Notes under the pieces: model-generated | Seen by the model: only the letters and a program-made list of their open reading frames with translations | Database searches by the model: none | What the model was told of the DNA's origin: nothing | Origin: an uncultured Algisphaera sp. | GTDB lineage: Bacteria; Planctomycetota; Phycisphaerae; Phycisphaerales; Phycisphaeraceae | DNA length: 36,211 nucleotides | Assembly: GCA_938015655.1 (NCBI GenBank) | Contig: CALLPP010000023.1 | Location: forward strand, 1-36,211 | Direction: 5' to 3' | Shown: in pieces, positions 17,038 to 23,251 of the stretch | Numbering within the stretch: position 1 is the first letter of the stretch | How the letters are laid out: the number at the start of each line of letters is the position of its first letter | Program-made: the position numbers and the translations under genes

Positions 17038-17097
17038 GAATGCGGTACGTCGTCTCGCCGCCGGACTGTTCTTCGTCCACGGGAGAAGCCCCCCTCT

Positions 17098-18282
17098 TTA
17101 CTCCACGATCGCCCGCAGCGCATCAACTAGCTGATCGATCTCGTTCGCCGTCGAGAACGCCCCCGGGCTTACCCTCACCGCGCCGTCGGGAAAGGTGCCG
17201 AACCGCTGGTGGGCGTACGGCGAACAGTGTAGCCCGGGGCGGACCGCGATCTCGAAGCTGTCGTCCAGGATCGAGCCGACGTCGGGGGCGTCAAAACCCG
17301 CGACCGTGAACGACACCGTGCCCACCCGCCGGGCCGGGTCGCTCGTGCCCAGCACGCGGAAGCGGTCGTCGCCGGAGAGCGCATCGATCAGCCGGGCGCA
17401 CAGCGCCTGCTCGTGGGCCAGCACCTCGGCCAACGGCGTGGCCAGCACGTGGTCCACCCCCGCCGCCAGGCCTGCCAGCCCGACGGTGTTGGGCGTGCCG
17501 CCTTCCAGGTAATACGGAAACAACGCCGGCTGCGTGGGCGTCGACGAGTCGCCGCCGGTGCCGCCCTCGCGGAACGGAGCGAACCGCCCCGCCGCCGCCG
17601 CGTCTCCGGGCCCCGGGCAGCGTTCGCCCACATAAAGCGCCCCGGTGCCGGTGGGCCCCAGCAGGCTCTTGTGCCCGGGGAAGGCCAGCAGGTCGATCTT
17701 CATCGCTTCGATGTCCACCGTCACCACCCCGGCGGTCTGTGCAGCGTCCAGCAAAAACAGCACGTCGCGGTCGCGGCACAGCGTCCCCACCGCCGCGGCG
17801 TCCTGGATCGTGCCGGTCACGTTGCTGGCGTGGGTCATGGCCACCAGCACCGTCGCGTCGGTCAGGGCCGCGCCGATGTCCGCCGGGGCCACGAACCCCG
17901 CGTCGTCGCAGTCCACGCGTGTGAGGGTAATGGCCCCTTGGTCGGCCAGGGCCTGCAACGGCCGACTCACCGAGTTGTGCTCCAGCACCGTGGTCACCAC
18001 GTGCGGCACCACGCCCGCGGGCTGCGCCCCCACCACCCCTTTGATGGCGATGTTCAGCGCGTCGGTGGTGTTGAGCGTAAACACCATGCGCTCGTGGCTG
18101 GCCCCGTTGAACAGCCGCGTGAGTTTCAGCCGCAGCGCGTCGAGCGCCTGCTCGGCCGCCACCGCCATGCGGTGCCCCGCCCGGCCGGGGTTGGCCGCGT
18201 CGTTGGCGATGAAGGCCGCCGTGGCTTCCCCCACGCCCGGGGCCTTGGGGAAGCTGGTGGCGGCGTTGTCGAGGTAAATCAT
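17098..18282 (-). CDS. Cysteine desulfurase, class V aminotransferase fold
   Basis: PLP enzyme that removes sulfur from cysteine and passes it on as a persulfide. The start ATG 18282 gives MIYLDNAATSFPKAP, the family N-terminus, and 394 residues. PLP lysine is Lys205 in FPGHKSLLGPTGTGALYV. The persulfide Cys is Cys353 in RPGLHCSPYAHQRFG. Both motifs are those of the SufS-like subgroup often labelled cysteine desulfurase family protein. It is the last gene of the cluster that begins with the SAM riboswitch at 23118 and is the likely sulfur source for the carrier protein at 21083-21364. It could also serve other sulfur pathways. Confidence 0.85.
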   Translation of the reverse strand: MIYLDNAATSFPKAPGVGEATAAFIANDAANPGRAGHRMAVAAEQALDALRLKLTRLFNGASHERMVFTLNTTDALNIAIKGVVGAQPAGVVPHVVTTVLEHNSVSRPLQALADQGAITLTRVDCDDAGFVAPADIGAALTDATVLVAMTHASNVTGTIQDAAAVGTLCRDRDVLFLLDAAQTAGVVTVDIEAMKIDLLAFPGHKSLLGPTGTGALYVGERCPGPGDAAAAGRFAPFREGGTGGDSSTPTQPALFPYYLEGGTPNTVGLAGLAAGVDHVLATPLAEVLAHEQALCARLIDALSGDDRFRVLGTSDPARRVGTVSFTVAGFDAPDVGSILDDSFEIAVRPGLHCSPYAHQRFGTFPDGAVRVSPGAFSTANEIDQLVDALRAIVE

Positions 18283-18438
18283 CACAGTGCAACCGGTGGT
18301 CGGAAAACAAAAAGGTGGGGCGAAAAACGTGCGGCGCACCGGACGGAGGGAGGACAGGGGCGGGACTAAGCGGCGCCGTGGGTCGCCGCGGCAAAACGCC
18401 CCGTACGCCCCGCACGCCCCGGCGCAGACAGGCCGGGC

Positions 18439-18936
18439 CTACACCGCCGGCAGCCCCAGCACCCGCCGCCACGCCGACAGCTGGCCCAGGTGCTGCATCT
18501 CGTGGATGAGCATGGTGTGGGCCAGCGCCGTGCCGGTGGTGGGGAAGCGCTCGCGGAAGCCCGCGGGCAACGTCTCGGGCACCGAACGCTCGAACCAGTC
18601 CGGGGTCTGGCCGGCCACGGCGGCGGTCACCGCGTCGTGAAGCCGCTCCAGCTCGGCCAACGCCGCGGCCAGCGTCGGCTGCCCGGGGGCGTGCGGCCCG
18701 GGGTAGGTGCCGCCATCGAACCAGGCATCCCAGCCCTCCAGCGTGCGGGGCTGGGCAAACAGCAGCCCCAGCGTGACCTTGTCCGCCGTCTGGGCCAAGT
18801 GGCCCACCACCCACCGCGGGGTGTTCATCCCCGCCGCGGGCGCGTGGTCGCCCTGCTCTTCGCTCAGCCCTTCAATCAGCCGGCGGGCGTAGTCGAGGTT
18901 GCTGGCAAACCGCTGGTTCAGAATATTGCGGATCAT
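18439..18936 (-). CDS. DinB-fold protein 1
   Basis: A 165-residue four-helix DinB/YfiT-type protein. A metal site is visible as His46 (WVVGHLAQ) and HxxxH (His145, His149, in LIHEMQHLGQLSAWRR). The superfamily includes thiol transferases acting with bacillithiol or mycothiol, and also many proteins of unknown role, so a thiol-related job would fit the neighbours but is not shown. It is a tandem paralogue of the next gene. ATG 18936 is supported by AAAGGAG (18942-18948), which overlaps the stop of that upstream gene, so the two are probably coupled. Confidence 0.72.
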   Translation of the reverse strand: MIRNILNQRFASNLDYARRLIEGLSEEQGDHAPAAGMNTPRWVVGHLAQTADKVTLGLLFAQPRTLEGWDAWFDGGTYPGPHAPGQPTLAAALAELERLHDAVTAAVAGQTPDWFERSVPETLPAGFRERFPTTGTALAHTMLIHEMQHLGQLSAWRRVLGLPAV

Positions 18937-18941
18937 CGGAT

Positions 18942-18948
18942 CTCCTTT
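18942..18948 (-). promoter_or_regulatory. Ribosome binding site overlapping an upstream stop codon
   Basis: AAAGGAG on the minus strand, five bases before ATG 18936. Its first two bases lie in the stop codon (18947-18949) of the upstream DinB-fold gene, which points to translational coupling. Confidence 0.75.
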
Positions 18949-19441
18949 AGAACAGCCGCGGCATGCCCTTGGCCCGGCGCCAGGCCGACAGCTGCCCCAG
19001 GTGGTAGCCCTCGTGGGTGGTCAGCACGAAGCTCAGAAAATCGTGCACGGTGGGCAGGCCCGCCTGCACGAAAAAGTCGTAGGGGCAGGGGCCCGCCAGC
19101 GCCTCGCTGGGCGCGTTGGGGGCCAGGGCCACCACGTCGGCGTGCCCCTTCTTCCAGGCCGCGACCACTTCATCCCACGCGGGGTAGGCACCCACGCCCT
19201 GCTGAAGCTCGGTGCCGCCGTCAAACAGCGCCTTCCACCGGTCCATGTCGATCGACGGCGTGCCGCCGAGCATGCTGGTGACCTGCCCCGCCACAAAGGC
19301 CAGGTGGCCGATCACCCACACCGGGTGCTGGCCGCCGGGGCACGTGGACGTCGCCGCGTCCGCGGCGTCGATCCCGTTGATCAGGCCCTCGGCCAGCGTG
19401 AGGTGAAACCCAAAGACCTTCATTTCTTGTTCGAACGCCAT
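18947..19441 (-). CDS. DinB-fold protein 2
   Basis: Tandem paralogue of the gene at 18439-18936, with about 164 residues. Metal ligands are the His in WVIGHLAF (residue 46 from this start) and HxxxH in TTHEGYHLGQLSAWRR (143 and 147). GHLA and HLGQLSAWRR are shared by the two paralogues. Two ATG codons in a row (19444 and 19441) are possible starts; AGGAG at 19448-19452 is better spaced for the second. It follows the ThiF-like gene by about 50 bases. Function is unknown; see the paralogue. Confidence 0.72.
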   Translation of the reverse strand: MAFEQEMKVFGFHLTLAEGLINGIDAADAATSTCPGGQHPVWVIGHLAFVAGQVTSMLGGTPSIDMDRWKALFDGGTELQQGVGAYPAWDEVVAAWKKGHADVVALAPNAPSEALAGPCPYDFFVQAGLPTVHDFLSFVLTTHEGYHLGQLSAWRRAKGMPRLF

Positions 19442-19494
19442 CATGAACTCCTGATTAAATGTGGGACCGTTTAAGCCGCCGCCGGCGGCGGCGG

Positions 19495-20622
19495 TCAGGC
19501 CCCCACGTACTTCGCGTAAACACCCTTCGCCACGTTGGCGTGCTTGGTGCCCTTCACAATAGCGCGGCCGTCGGTGAAAAGCGTCAGCTCGTACGGCTCG
19601 CCGTTGTCGGTGATGTCAGCCCGCAGCATGAACTTGTTGACCTTCACCGTGCCGTGGGCCTCCAGCCGCTGGCCGATCTCCGTGAAGTCCAGCTTGCCGC
19701 CCGCCGCCTCTTTGTTGGTGATCTGCACCGCATTGCGGCCGCACAGCGTGGTGGTGCTGCTGCCGAACTTGCCGTCCAAAAACTCGAACTCCCGGTGCTT
19801 GCAGCAGCGGCAGTCGCCCACGTCGTAGGCCTTGGCCACCTTGAACTGCCGGAACGTGTTGCCCCACAGGTCCAGGTTCAGCATCGTCGGGCTCACCCGG
19901 TCCAGGTTGCCGGTGAGGATCTTCAGCGTCTCGGCCACCTGGTAATTGCTCACGATCGACACCGCCGGGCCGATCACCCCCGCCGTGTCGCACGTGGGGT
20001 TCAGCCCCGGCGGCGGGGCCTGCTCGAAGATGCAGCGCAGGCACGGGGTGGCCCCCGACGCCTCGCCGGCCTCCCACGCCGCGTCGCCTTTTTCGGTGTG
20101 CGGCAGCACCGCGTAGCTGGCGCCCACCGTGCCCACCGCCCCGCCGTACACGTACGGAACCCCGTGCTTCACCGCGCAGTCGTTGGCCAGGTAGCGCGTC
20201 TCGAAGTTGTCCACCCCGTCCACGATCACGTCCACGGGTTTGCCCGCCCACTGCCCTTGGGAGTAGCCGCCCAGGGCCAGCTTCTCCATGTTGGTGTGGT
20301 TCACGTCTTCGACCACCGCGGTCACCGTCACGTCGGAGTTAATCCCCGCGATCTTGTTCTTGGCCGCCTGGGCCTTGGGGATCGCGTTGGCCACGTCCGA
20401 CTCGTCGAACAGCACCTGCCGCTGCAGGTTGGTCATCTCGATGAAGTCGCGGTCCACGATGATCAGGTGCCCCACGCCGGCGCGGGCCAGCATGTTGGCA
20501 ATCACCGTGCCCAGCGCCCCGCAGCCCACGATCAACGCGGAGCTGCCGAGCAGCTTCTTCTGGCCTTCTTCCCCGAACCCGGGGAGGAGCATCTGGCGGT
20601 GGTAACGGTCAAGTCCGGGCAT
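19495..20622 (-). CDS. ThiF/MoeB-family E1-like sulfur-carrier adenylyltransferase
   Basis: E1-like enzyme expected to adenylate the C-terminal glycine of a MoaD/ThiS-type carrier so that sulfur can be loaded as a thiocarboxylate. It has 375 residues. The nucleotide-binding motif is IVGCGALGT (31-39). Other family marks are NLQRQVLFD, DGVDNFETRYLAND and PTCDTAGVIGPAVS (Cys211, at the place of the conserved MoeB Cys). Cys194/Cys197 (CLRC) and CRCC at 271-274 can form the zinc site. About 100 further residues (LCGRNAVQI ... ELTLFTDGRAIVKGT ... YAKYVGA) follow in place of a rhodanese domain. The partner carrier lies two genes upstream, at 21083-21364. Confidence 0.85.
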   Translation of the reverse strand: MPGLDRYHRQMLLPGFGEEGQKKLLGSSALIVGCGALGTVIANMLARAGVGHLIIVDRDFIEMTNLQRQVLFDESDVANAIPKAQAAKNKIAGINSDVTVTAVVEDVNHTNMEKLALGGYSQGQWAGKPVDVIVDGVDNFETRYLANDCAVKHGVPYVYGGAVGTVGASYAVLPHTEKGDAAWEAGEASGATPCLRCIFEQAPPPGLNPTCDTAGVIGPAVSIVSNYQVAETLKILTGNLDRVSPTMLNLDLWGNTFRQFKVAKAYDVGDCRCCKHREFEFLDGKFGSSTTTLCGRNAVQITNKEAAGGKLDFTEIGQRLEAHGTVKVNKFMLRADITDNGEPYELTLFTDGRAIVKGTKHANVAKGVYAKYVGA

Positions 20623-20651
20623 GGCATCACTTTCATCAACAAAAACGGGTT

Positions 20652-20785
20652 AACCGCAGAGGCACAGAGCACGCGGAGGAGACGCTAGCGGAGGCAGCAC
20701 GTCTTGTCCGCAACGCCAAAACGCGGGGTGCAGCCGACGACGCGGAGAATCTTTCTTTGCGGTCTCTGCGTCTCGCTTCTTCGGC
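20652..20785. repeat. CAGAG-type palindromic repeat, copy D
   Basis: An imperfect inverted repeat between the NIL and ThiF-like genes. The left arm (20652-20684) carries CCGCAGAGGCACAGAG. The right arm (20749-20785), read in reverse, carries GACGCAGAGACCGCAAAGA. It would fold as a large hairpin in the transcript. It is related to copy E at 21396-21530. Confidence 0.6.
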
Positions 20786-20796
20786 CACACGGAGCA

Positions 20797-21057
20797 TCAC
20801 CCCGCCACCATCGACCCGCCTTCCACCGGATCGACGCGCACGTCCGCGTCGGCCAAGAACTTCAGCGCCGCGTCCAGTTCCCCCTGCGTGTCGGCGGTGA
20901 ACTCCAGCGCCATCACGCCGATCTTCGCACCCACGTGGGCCTGGCGGATGTCGAACATCACCTGGGGGAACTTCTGGCTCAGCTGCCAGATGACCGGCTG
21001 GTCTTGGCAGCCGCCCTCGAAGGTCAGCCAGCACTTCTGCTTCACGGGGGTGGGCAT
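20797..21057 (-). CDS. NIL-domain protein
   Basis: A stand-alone NIL domain of 86 residues with a ferredoxin-like fold. Visible marks are KQKCWLTFEGG, PVIWQLSQKFPQVMFDIRQA, HVGAKIGVMALEFTADTQ and a final hydrophobic strand (ADVRVDPVEGG). NIL domains form the C-terminus of the methionine transporter ATPase MetN, where they bind methionine. A NIL-ferredoxin protein acts with a DUF39 protein in homocysteine formation in some archaea. Lying next to a sulfur carrier and behind a SAM riboswitch, a role in methionine-related sulfur transfer or sensing is likely but unproven. It starts at ATG 21057, 25 bases after the carrier gene. Confidence 0.8.
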   Translation of the reverse strand: MPTPVKQKCWLTFEGGCQDQPVIWQLSQKFPQVMFDIRQAHVGAKIGVMALEFTADTQGELDAALKFLADADVRVDPVEGGSMVAG

Positions 21058-21082
21058 GGCGGGTTCCTGAAAAGGGGTGAGG

Positions 21083-21364
21083 TCAGCCGCCGGCGATGGC
21101 GGGCACGACCGCGACCTGGTCGGCGGACGTCACGGCGGTGTCGAGGTTGTCCAGGAAGCGGATGTCCTCGTCGTTCACGTAGATGTTCACGAAGCGGTTC
21201 AGCTCGCCCGCGTCGTTAAACAGCTTCGCCCCGAACTCGGGGTAGTCGGCCTTCATCGTGTTCAGCAGGTCGCCGACGGTGGCGCCCTCGACGGCGACGG
21301 CCTCCTGGTCGTTGACCTGGGGACGGAGGGCGGCGGGGATTTCAACGTTGATGGTGTCGGGCAT
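21083..21364 (-). CDS. MoaD/ThiS-like sulfur carrier protein
   Basis: A 93-residue ubiquitin-fold sulfur carrier. It starts at ATG 21364 (MPDTINVEIPAALRPQV); a longer frame to 21457 runs into a repeat and is not credible. Family marks are GATVGDLLNTMKADYPEF, IYVNDEDIRFLDNLDTAV and the C-terminal VAVVPAIAGG. The final Gly-Gly is free, so no protease is needed before activation. The carrier could serve molybdopterin or thiamine synthesis, but no genes for those pathways are near. The neighbours (E1 enzyme, desulfurase, NIL protein, threonine-synthase-like enzyme, SAM riboswitch) point to amino acid sulfur transfer. Confidence 0.87.
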   Translation of the reverse strand: MPDTINVEIPAALRPQVNDQEAVAVEGATVGDLLNTMKADYPEFGAKLFNDAGELNRFVNIYVNDEDIRFLDNLDTAVTSADQVAVVPAIAGG

Positions 21365-21395
21365 GGTATGTCTCTTCGTCGGGGGGCCTCTAAGG

Positions 21396-21530
21396 CGGTG
21401 CTTCGCACACCACAGAGGTCCAGGATTGAGTTTTGCGGAGAACACAGAGGAAGGCATTTCGAAGCGCCGTCTTGTCTTCCTCTATAGTTCTCTGTGGCCT
21501 CTGTGACTTCTGTGGTAAAGCGAAGCGTTG
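21396..21530. repeat. CAGAG-type palindromic repeat, copy E
   Basis: A long imperfect inverted repeat between the threonine-synthase-like and sulfur carrier genes. The left arm holds GCTTCGC, ACCACAGAGGTC and GAGAACACAGAGGAAG. The right arm read in reverse holds GCTTCGC, ACCACAGAAGTCACAGAGG and GAGAACTATAGAGGAAG. The arms meet near 21460. Read through, it would give a large hairpin inside the operon transcript. Confidence 0.72.
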
Positions 21531-21550
21531 CCTCACCGGAATCTTAAGCA

Positions 21551-22831
21551 TCACCCGTCGATCAGCGCCGAGAAGTCTTTCATCTTCGCCGGGATCGCCG
21601 CCGCTTCGTCGAACTGGCCGTCCAGGGCCTCGATCGTCTTCAGCCCGTTGCCGGTGATGCACACGCAGATCGATTCGTCCTTAGGAATCGTGCCGTTTTC
21701 GATCAGCTTGATCGCGCACGCCAGCGTGGTGCCGCCGGCGGGCTCGGTGAAGATGCCCTCGGTCTCGGCCAGCAGCTTCATCGCCGCGACGATCTCATCG
21801 TCGGTCGCCGACGCGCCGCCGCCGCCGCTCTCGCGGATGTCTTTCAGCACGTAGTAGCCGTCGGCCGGGTTGCCGATGGCGATGCTCTTGGCGATCGTGT
21901 CGGGCTTCTGCGGCCGGAACAGCTCGGCGTCTTCTTCGAGCGCGGTGACGATGGGGTTGCAGCCCTGAGCCTGCGCGCCGTACATCTTCGCGCCGTTGTC
22001 TTCGACCAGGCCCAGCTCGATGAACTCTTTGTAAGCCTTGTAGATCTTGGGCAGGATCGTGCCGCCGGCCACCGGCGAAACGGTGTGCTGGGGCAGCCGC
22101 CAGCCCATCTGCTCGGCGATCTCAAACCCATGCGTCTTGGCCCCTTCGGTGTAGAACGGCCGCAGGTTCACGTTCACGATCGCCCAGTTGTACTTGTCGG
22201 CGATCTGGCTGCACAGCCGGTTCACGTCGTCGTAGTTGCCCTCGATGCGCACGACCCTGGGGCCGAACACCCGCATGGCCGCCATCTTGCCCGCCTCCAG
22301 GTCATGGGGCACCATCACCACCGCCTCCATGCCCGCCGCCGCGGCGTGGGCGGCGACCGAGTGGGCCAGGTTGCCGGTACTCGCGCAGCCCACGCAGTCG
22401 AAGCCGAACTCGAAGGCCTTGGTGACCGCCACCGACACCACCCGGTCTTTGTACGAAAAACTCGGGTAGTTCGCCGAGTCGTCTTTGATGTACAACTCTT
22501 TGCAGCCCAGGTGCTGGGCCAGCCGGTCGGCCCGCACCAGCGGCGTGAAGCCCGAGCGCAGCCCCGCGCGGGGCTCGCCGCTGATCGGCAGCAGGTCGCG
22601 GTAGCGCCACAGGCTGCGCGGCCCCGCCTCGATCGACGCGCGGGTGACCTTGCCCTTCATCGCCGCGTAGTCGTAGGTCACCTCGACGGGCCCGAAGTCG
22701 GTGTCGCAGATCGTCCGCGGCTCGATGGGGTAGTCGATGCCCGACTCTTTGCCGCGCAGCGACTTGACGTAGCCCTGAGCGGACCGGTCGGCGGCGGCGG
22801 GAGATTCCGGCTGAGAGGTGGCGGTGGGCAT
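21551..22831 (-). CDS. thrC: Threonine-synthase-type PLP enzyme
   Basis: A fold-type II PLP enzyme of 426 residues, close to threonine synthase, which converts O-phosphohomoserine to threonine. The PLP lysine is Lys128 in NYPSFSYKDRVVSVAV (others have SFKDR); the phosphate-binding loop follows in ASTGNLAHSVAAHAA; the C-terminal part has EPAGGTTLA and CITGNGLKT. It starts at ATG 22831. It is first in a cluster with a sulfur carrier, NIL protein and E1 enzyme, and its leader is a SAM riboswitch. Threonine synthases are not normally under SAM control, so it may instead place sulfur from the carrier on O-phosphohomoserine to make homocysteine. Ordinary threonine synthesis remains the conservative reading. 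Confidence 0.85.
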   Translation of the reverse strand: MPTATSQPESPAAADRSAQGYVKSLRGKESGIDYPIEPRTICDTDFGPVEVTYDYAAMKGKVTRASIEAGPRSLWRYRDLLPISGEPRAGLRSGFTPLVRADRLAQHLGCKELYIKDDSANYPSFSYKDRVVSVAVTKAFEFGFDCVGCASTGNLAHSVAAHAAAAGMEAVVMVPHDLEAGKMAAMRVFGPRVVRIEGNYDDVNRLCSQIADKYNWAIVNVNLRPFYTEGAKTHGFEIAEQMGWRLPQHTVSPVAGGTILPKIYKAYKEFIELGLVEDNGAKMYGAQAQGCNPIVTALEEDAELFRPQKPDTIAKSIAIGNPADGYYVLKDIRESGGGGASATDDEIVAAMKLLAETEGIFTEPAGGTTLACAIKLIENGTIPKDESICVCITGNGLKTIEALDGQFDEAAAIPAKMKDFSALIDG

Positions 22832-22867
22832 GGTCGGGGTCCTGCGATCGGGGCGGGCGACGGGGCC

Positions 22868-22903
22868 AAAAAAAAGGCCTTCACATCACGGAGGATGGGA
22901 AGG
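22868..22903 (-). terminator. Intrinsic terminator in the riboswitch expression platform
   Basis: On the minus strand CCTTC, C, CATC (22903-22894) pairs with GATG, T, GAAGG (22887-22878), giving nine pairs with one mismatch and a six-base loop, then CC and eight T (22868-22875). CTTCCC in its 5' arm is complementary to GGGAAG at 22985-22990, inside the P4/P1 closing region of the SAM aptamer. Terminator and anti-terminator can therefore exclude each other. Confidence 0.65.
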
Positions 22904-22977
22904 GCTCGCAGGGCTGCGGGGAGATCTAGCCACCGGGGAAACGGCCAGACGGATCCGCAGGATCCAGGGCGACCCGT

Positions 22978-23118
22978 CACTCATCTTCCCTTCAACGGGC
23001 CAAAAGGCGACGTTAAAAGCGAGAATTCGCACCATTCAACGCCTTGGGCCGGGGCCCGCGGCAGGGGAAGGTTGCGGTGACTTCAAAGGGCTCGTCCCTC
23101 GGTCACTCTGGATAAGCG
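22978..23118 (-). ncRNA. SAM-I (S-box) riboswitch aptamer
   Basis: The leader of the threonine-synthase-type gene. The 5' block (23118-23068 on the minus strand) has CGCTTATCCAGAGTGACC, GAGGGACGAGCCC, TTTGAAGTCACC, then GCAACC, in the order and spacing of the SAM-I consensus. P1 is CGCUUAUC (23118-23111) with GAUGAGUG (22985-22978). P2 is GUGAC with GUCAC around the GGGAC-GAGCCC part. GGTGCGAATTC (23033-23023) matches the conserved GGUGCUAAUUC. P4 is CUUUUAACG with CGUUGAAGG (22989-22997). S-box riboswitches turn methionine and SAM genes off when SAM is plentiful. The 420-bp gap between the flanking genes is thus mostly riboswitch leader. Confidence 0.85.
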
Positions 23119-23147
23119 CGTGTTACGCGATTGGGTTGTCGGGCGAA

Positions 23148-23176
23148 AGGGTAGGCAGCGGGCCCCGGCAAGTCAA
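23148..23176 (-). promoter_or_regulatory. Promoter of the SAM-riboswitch-controlled cluster
   Basis: TTGACT (23171-23176), a 17-base spacer and TACCCT (23148-23153) on the minus strand. The -35 matches at five of six bases, the -10 at three of six. The start point near 23141 lies just upstream of the aptamer. Confidence 0.6.
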
Positions 23177-23251
23177 GGCGGACGCCCGCCATCCGGCCGC
23201 CCGCCTCTGCGTGGCACGCCCTGTCCGCGGCCCCTGAGTCTGCCGTCCGCG

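Noticed and set aside
21390-21662. A 90-codon frame on the minus strand
   Set aside because: It is made of the ThrC-like gene's end in another frame plus palindrome copy E; low-complexity product with no family features.
23012-23039. Possible promoter (TTGAAT, 16 bases, TTTAAC, minus strand) for the ThrC-like gene
   Set aside because: Both hexamers lie within the SAM aptamer core (J3/4 and P4). The promoter at 23148-23176 lies upstream of the aptamer and fits better.
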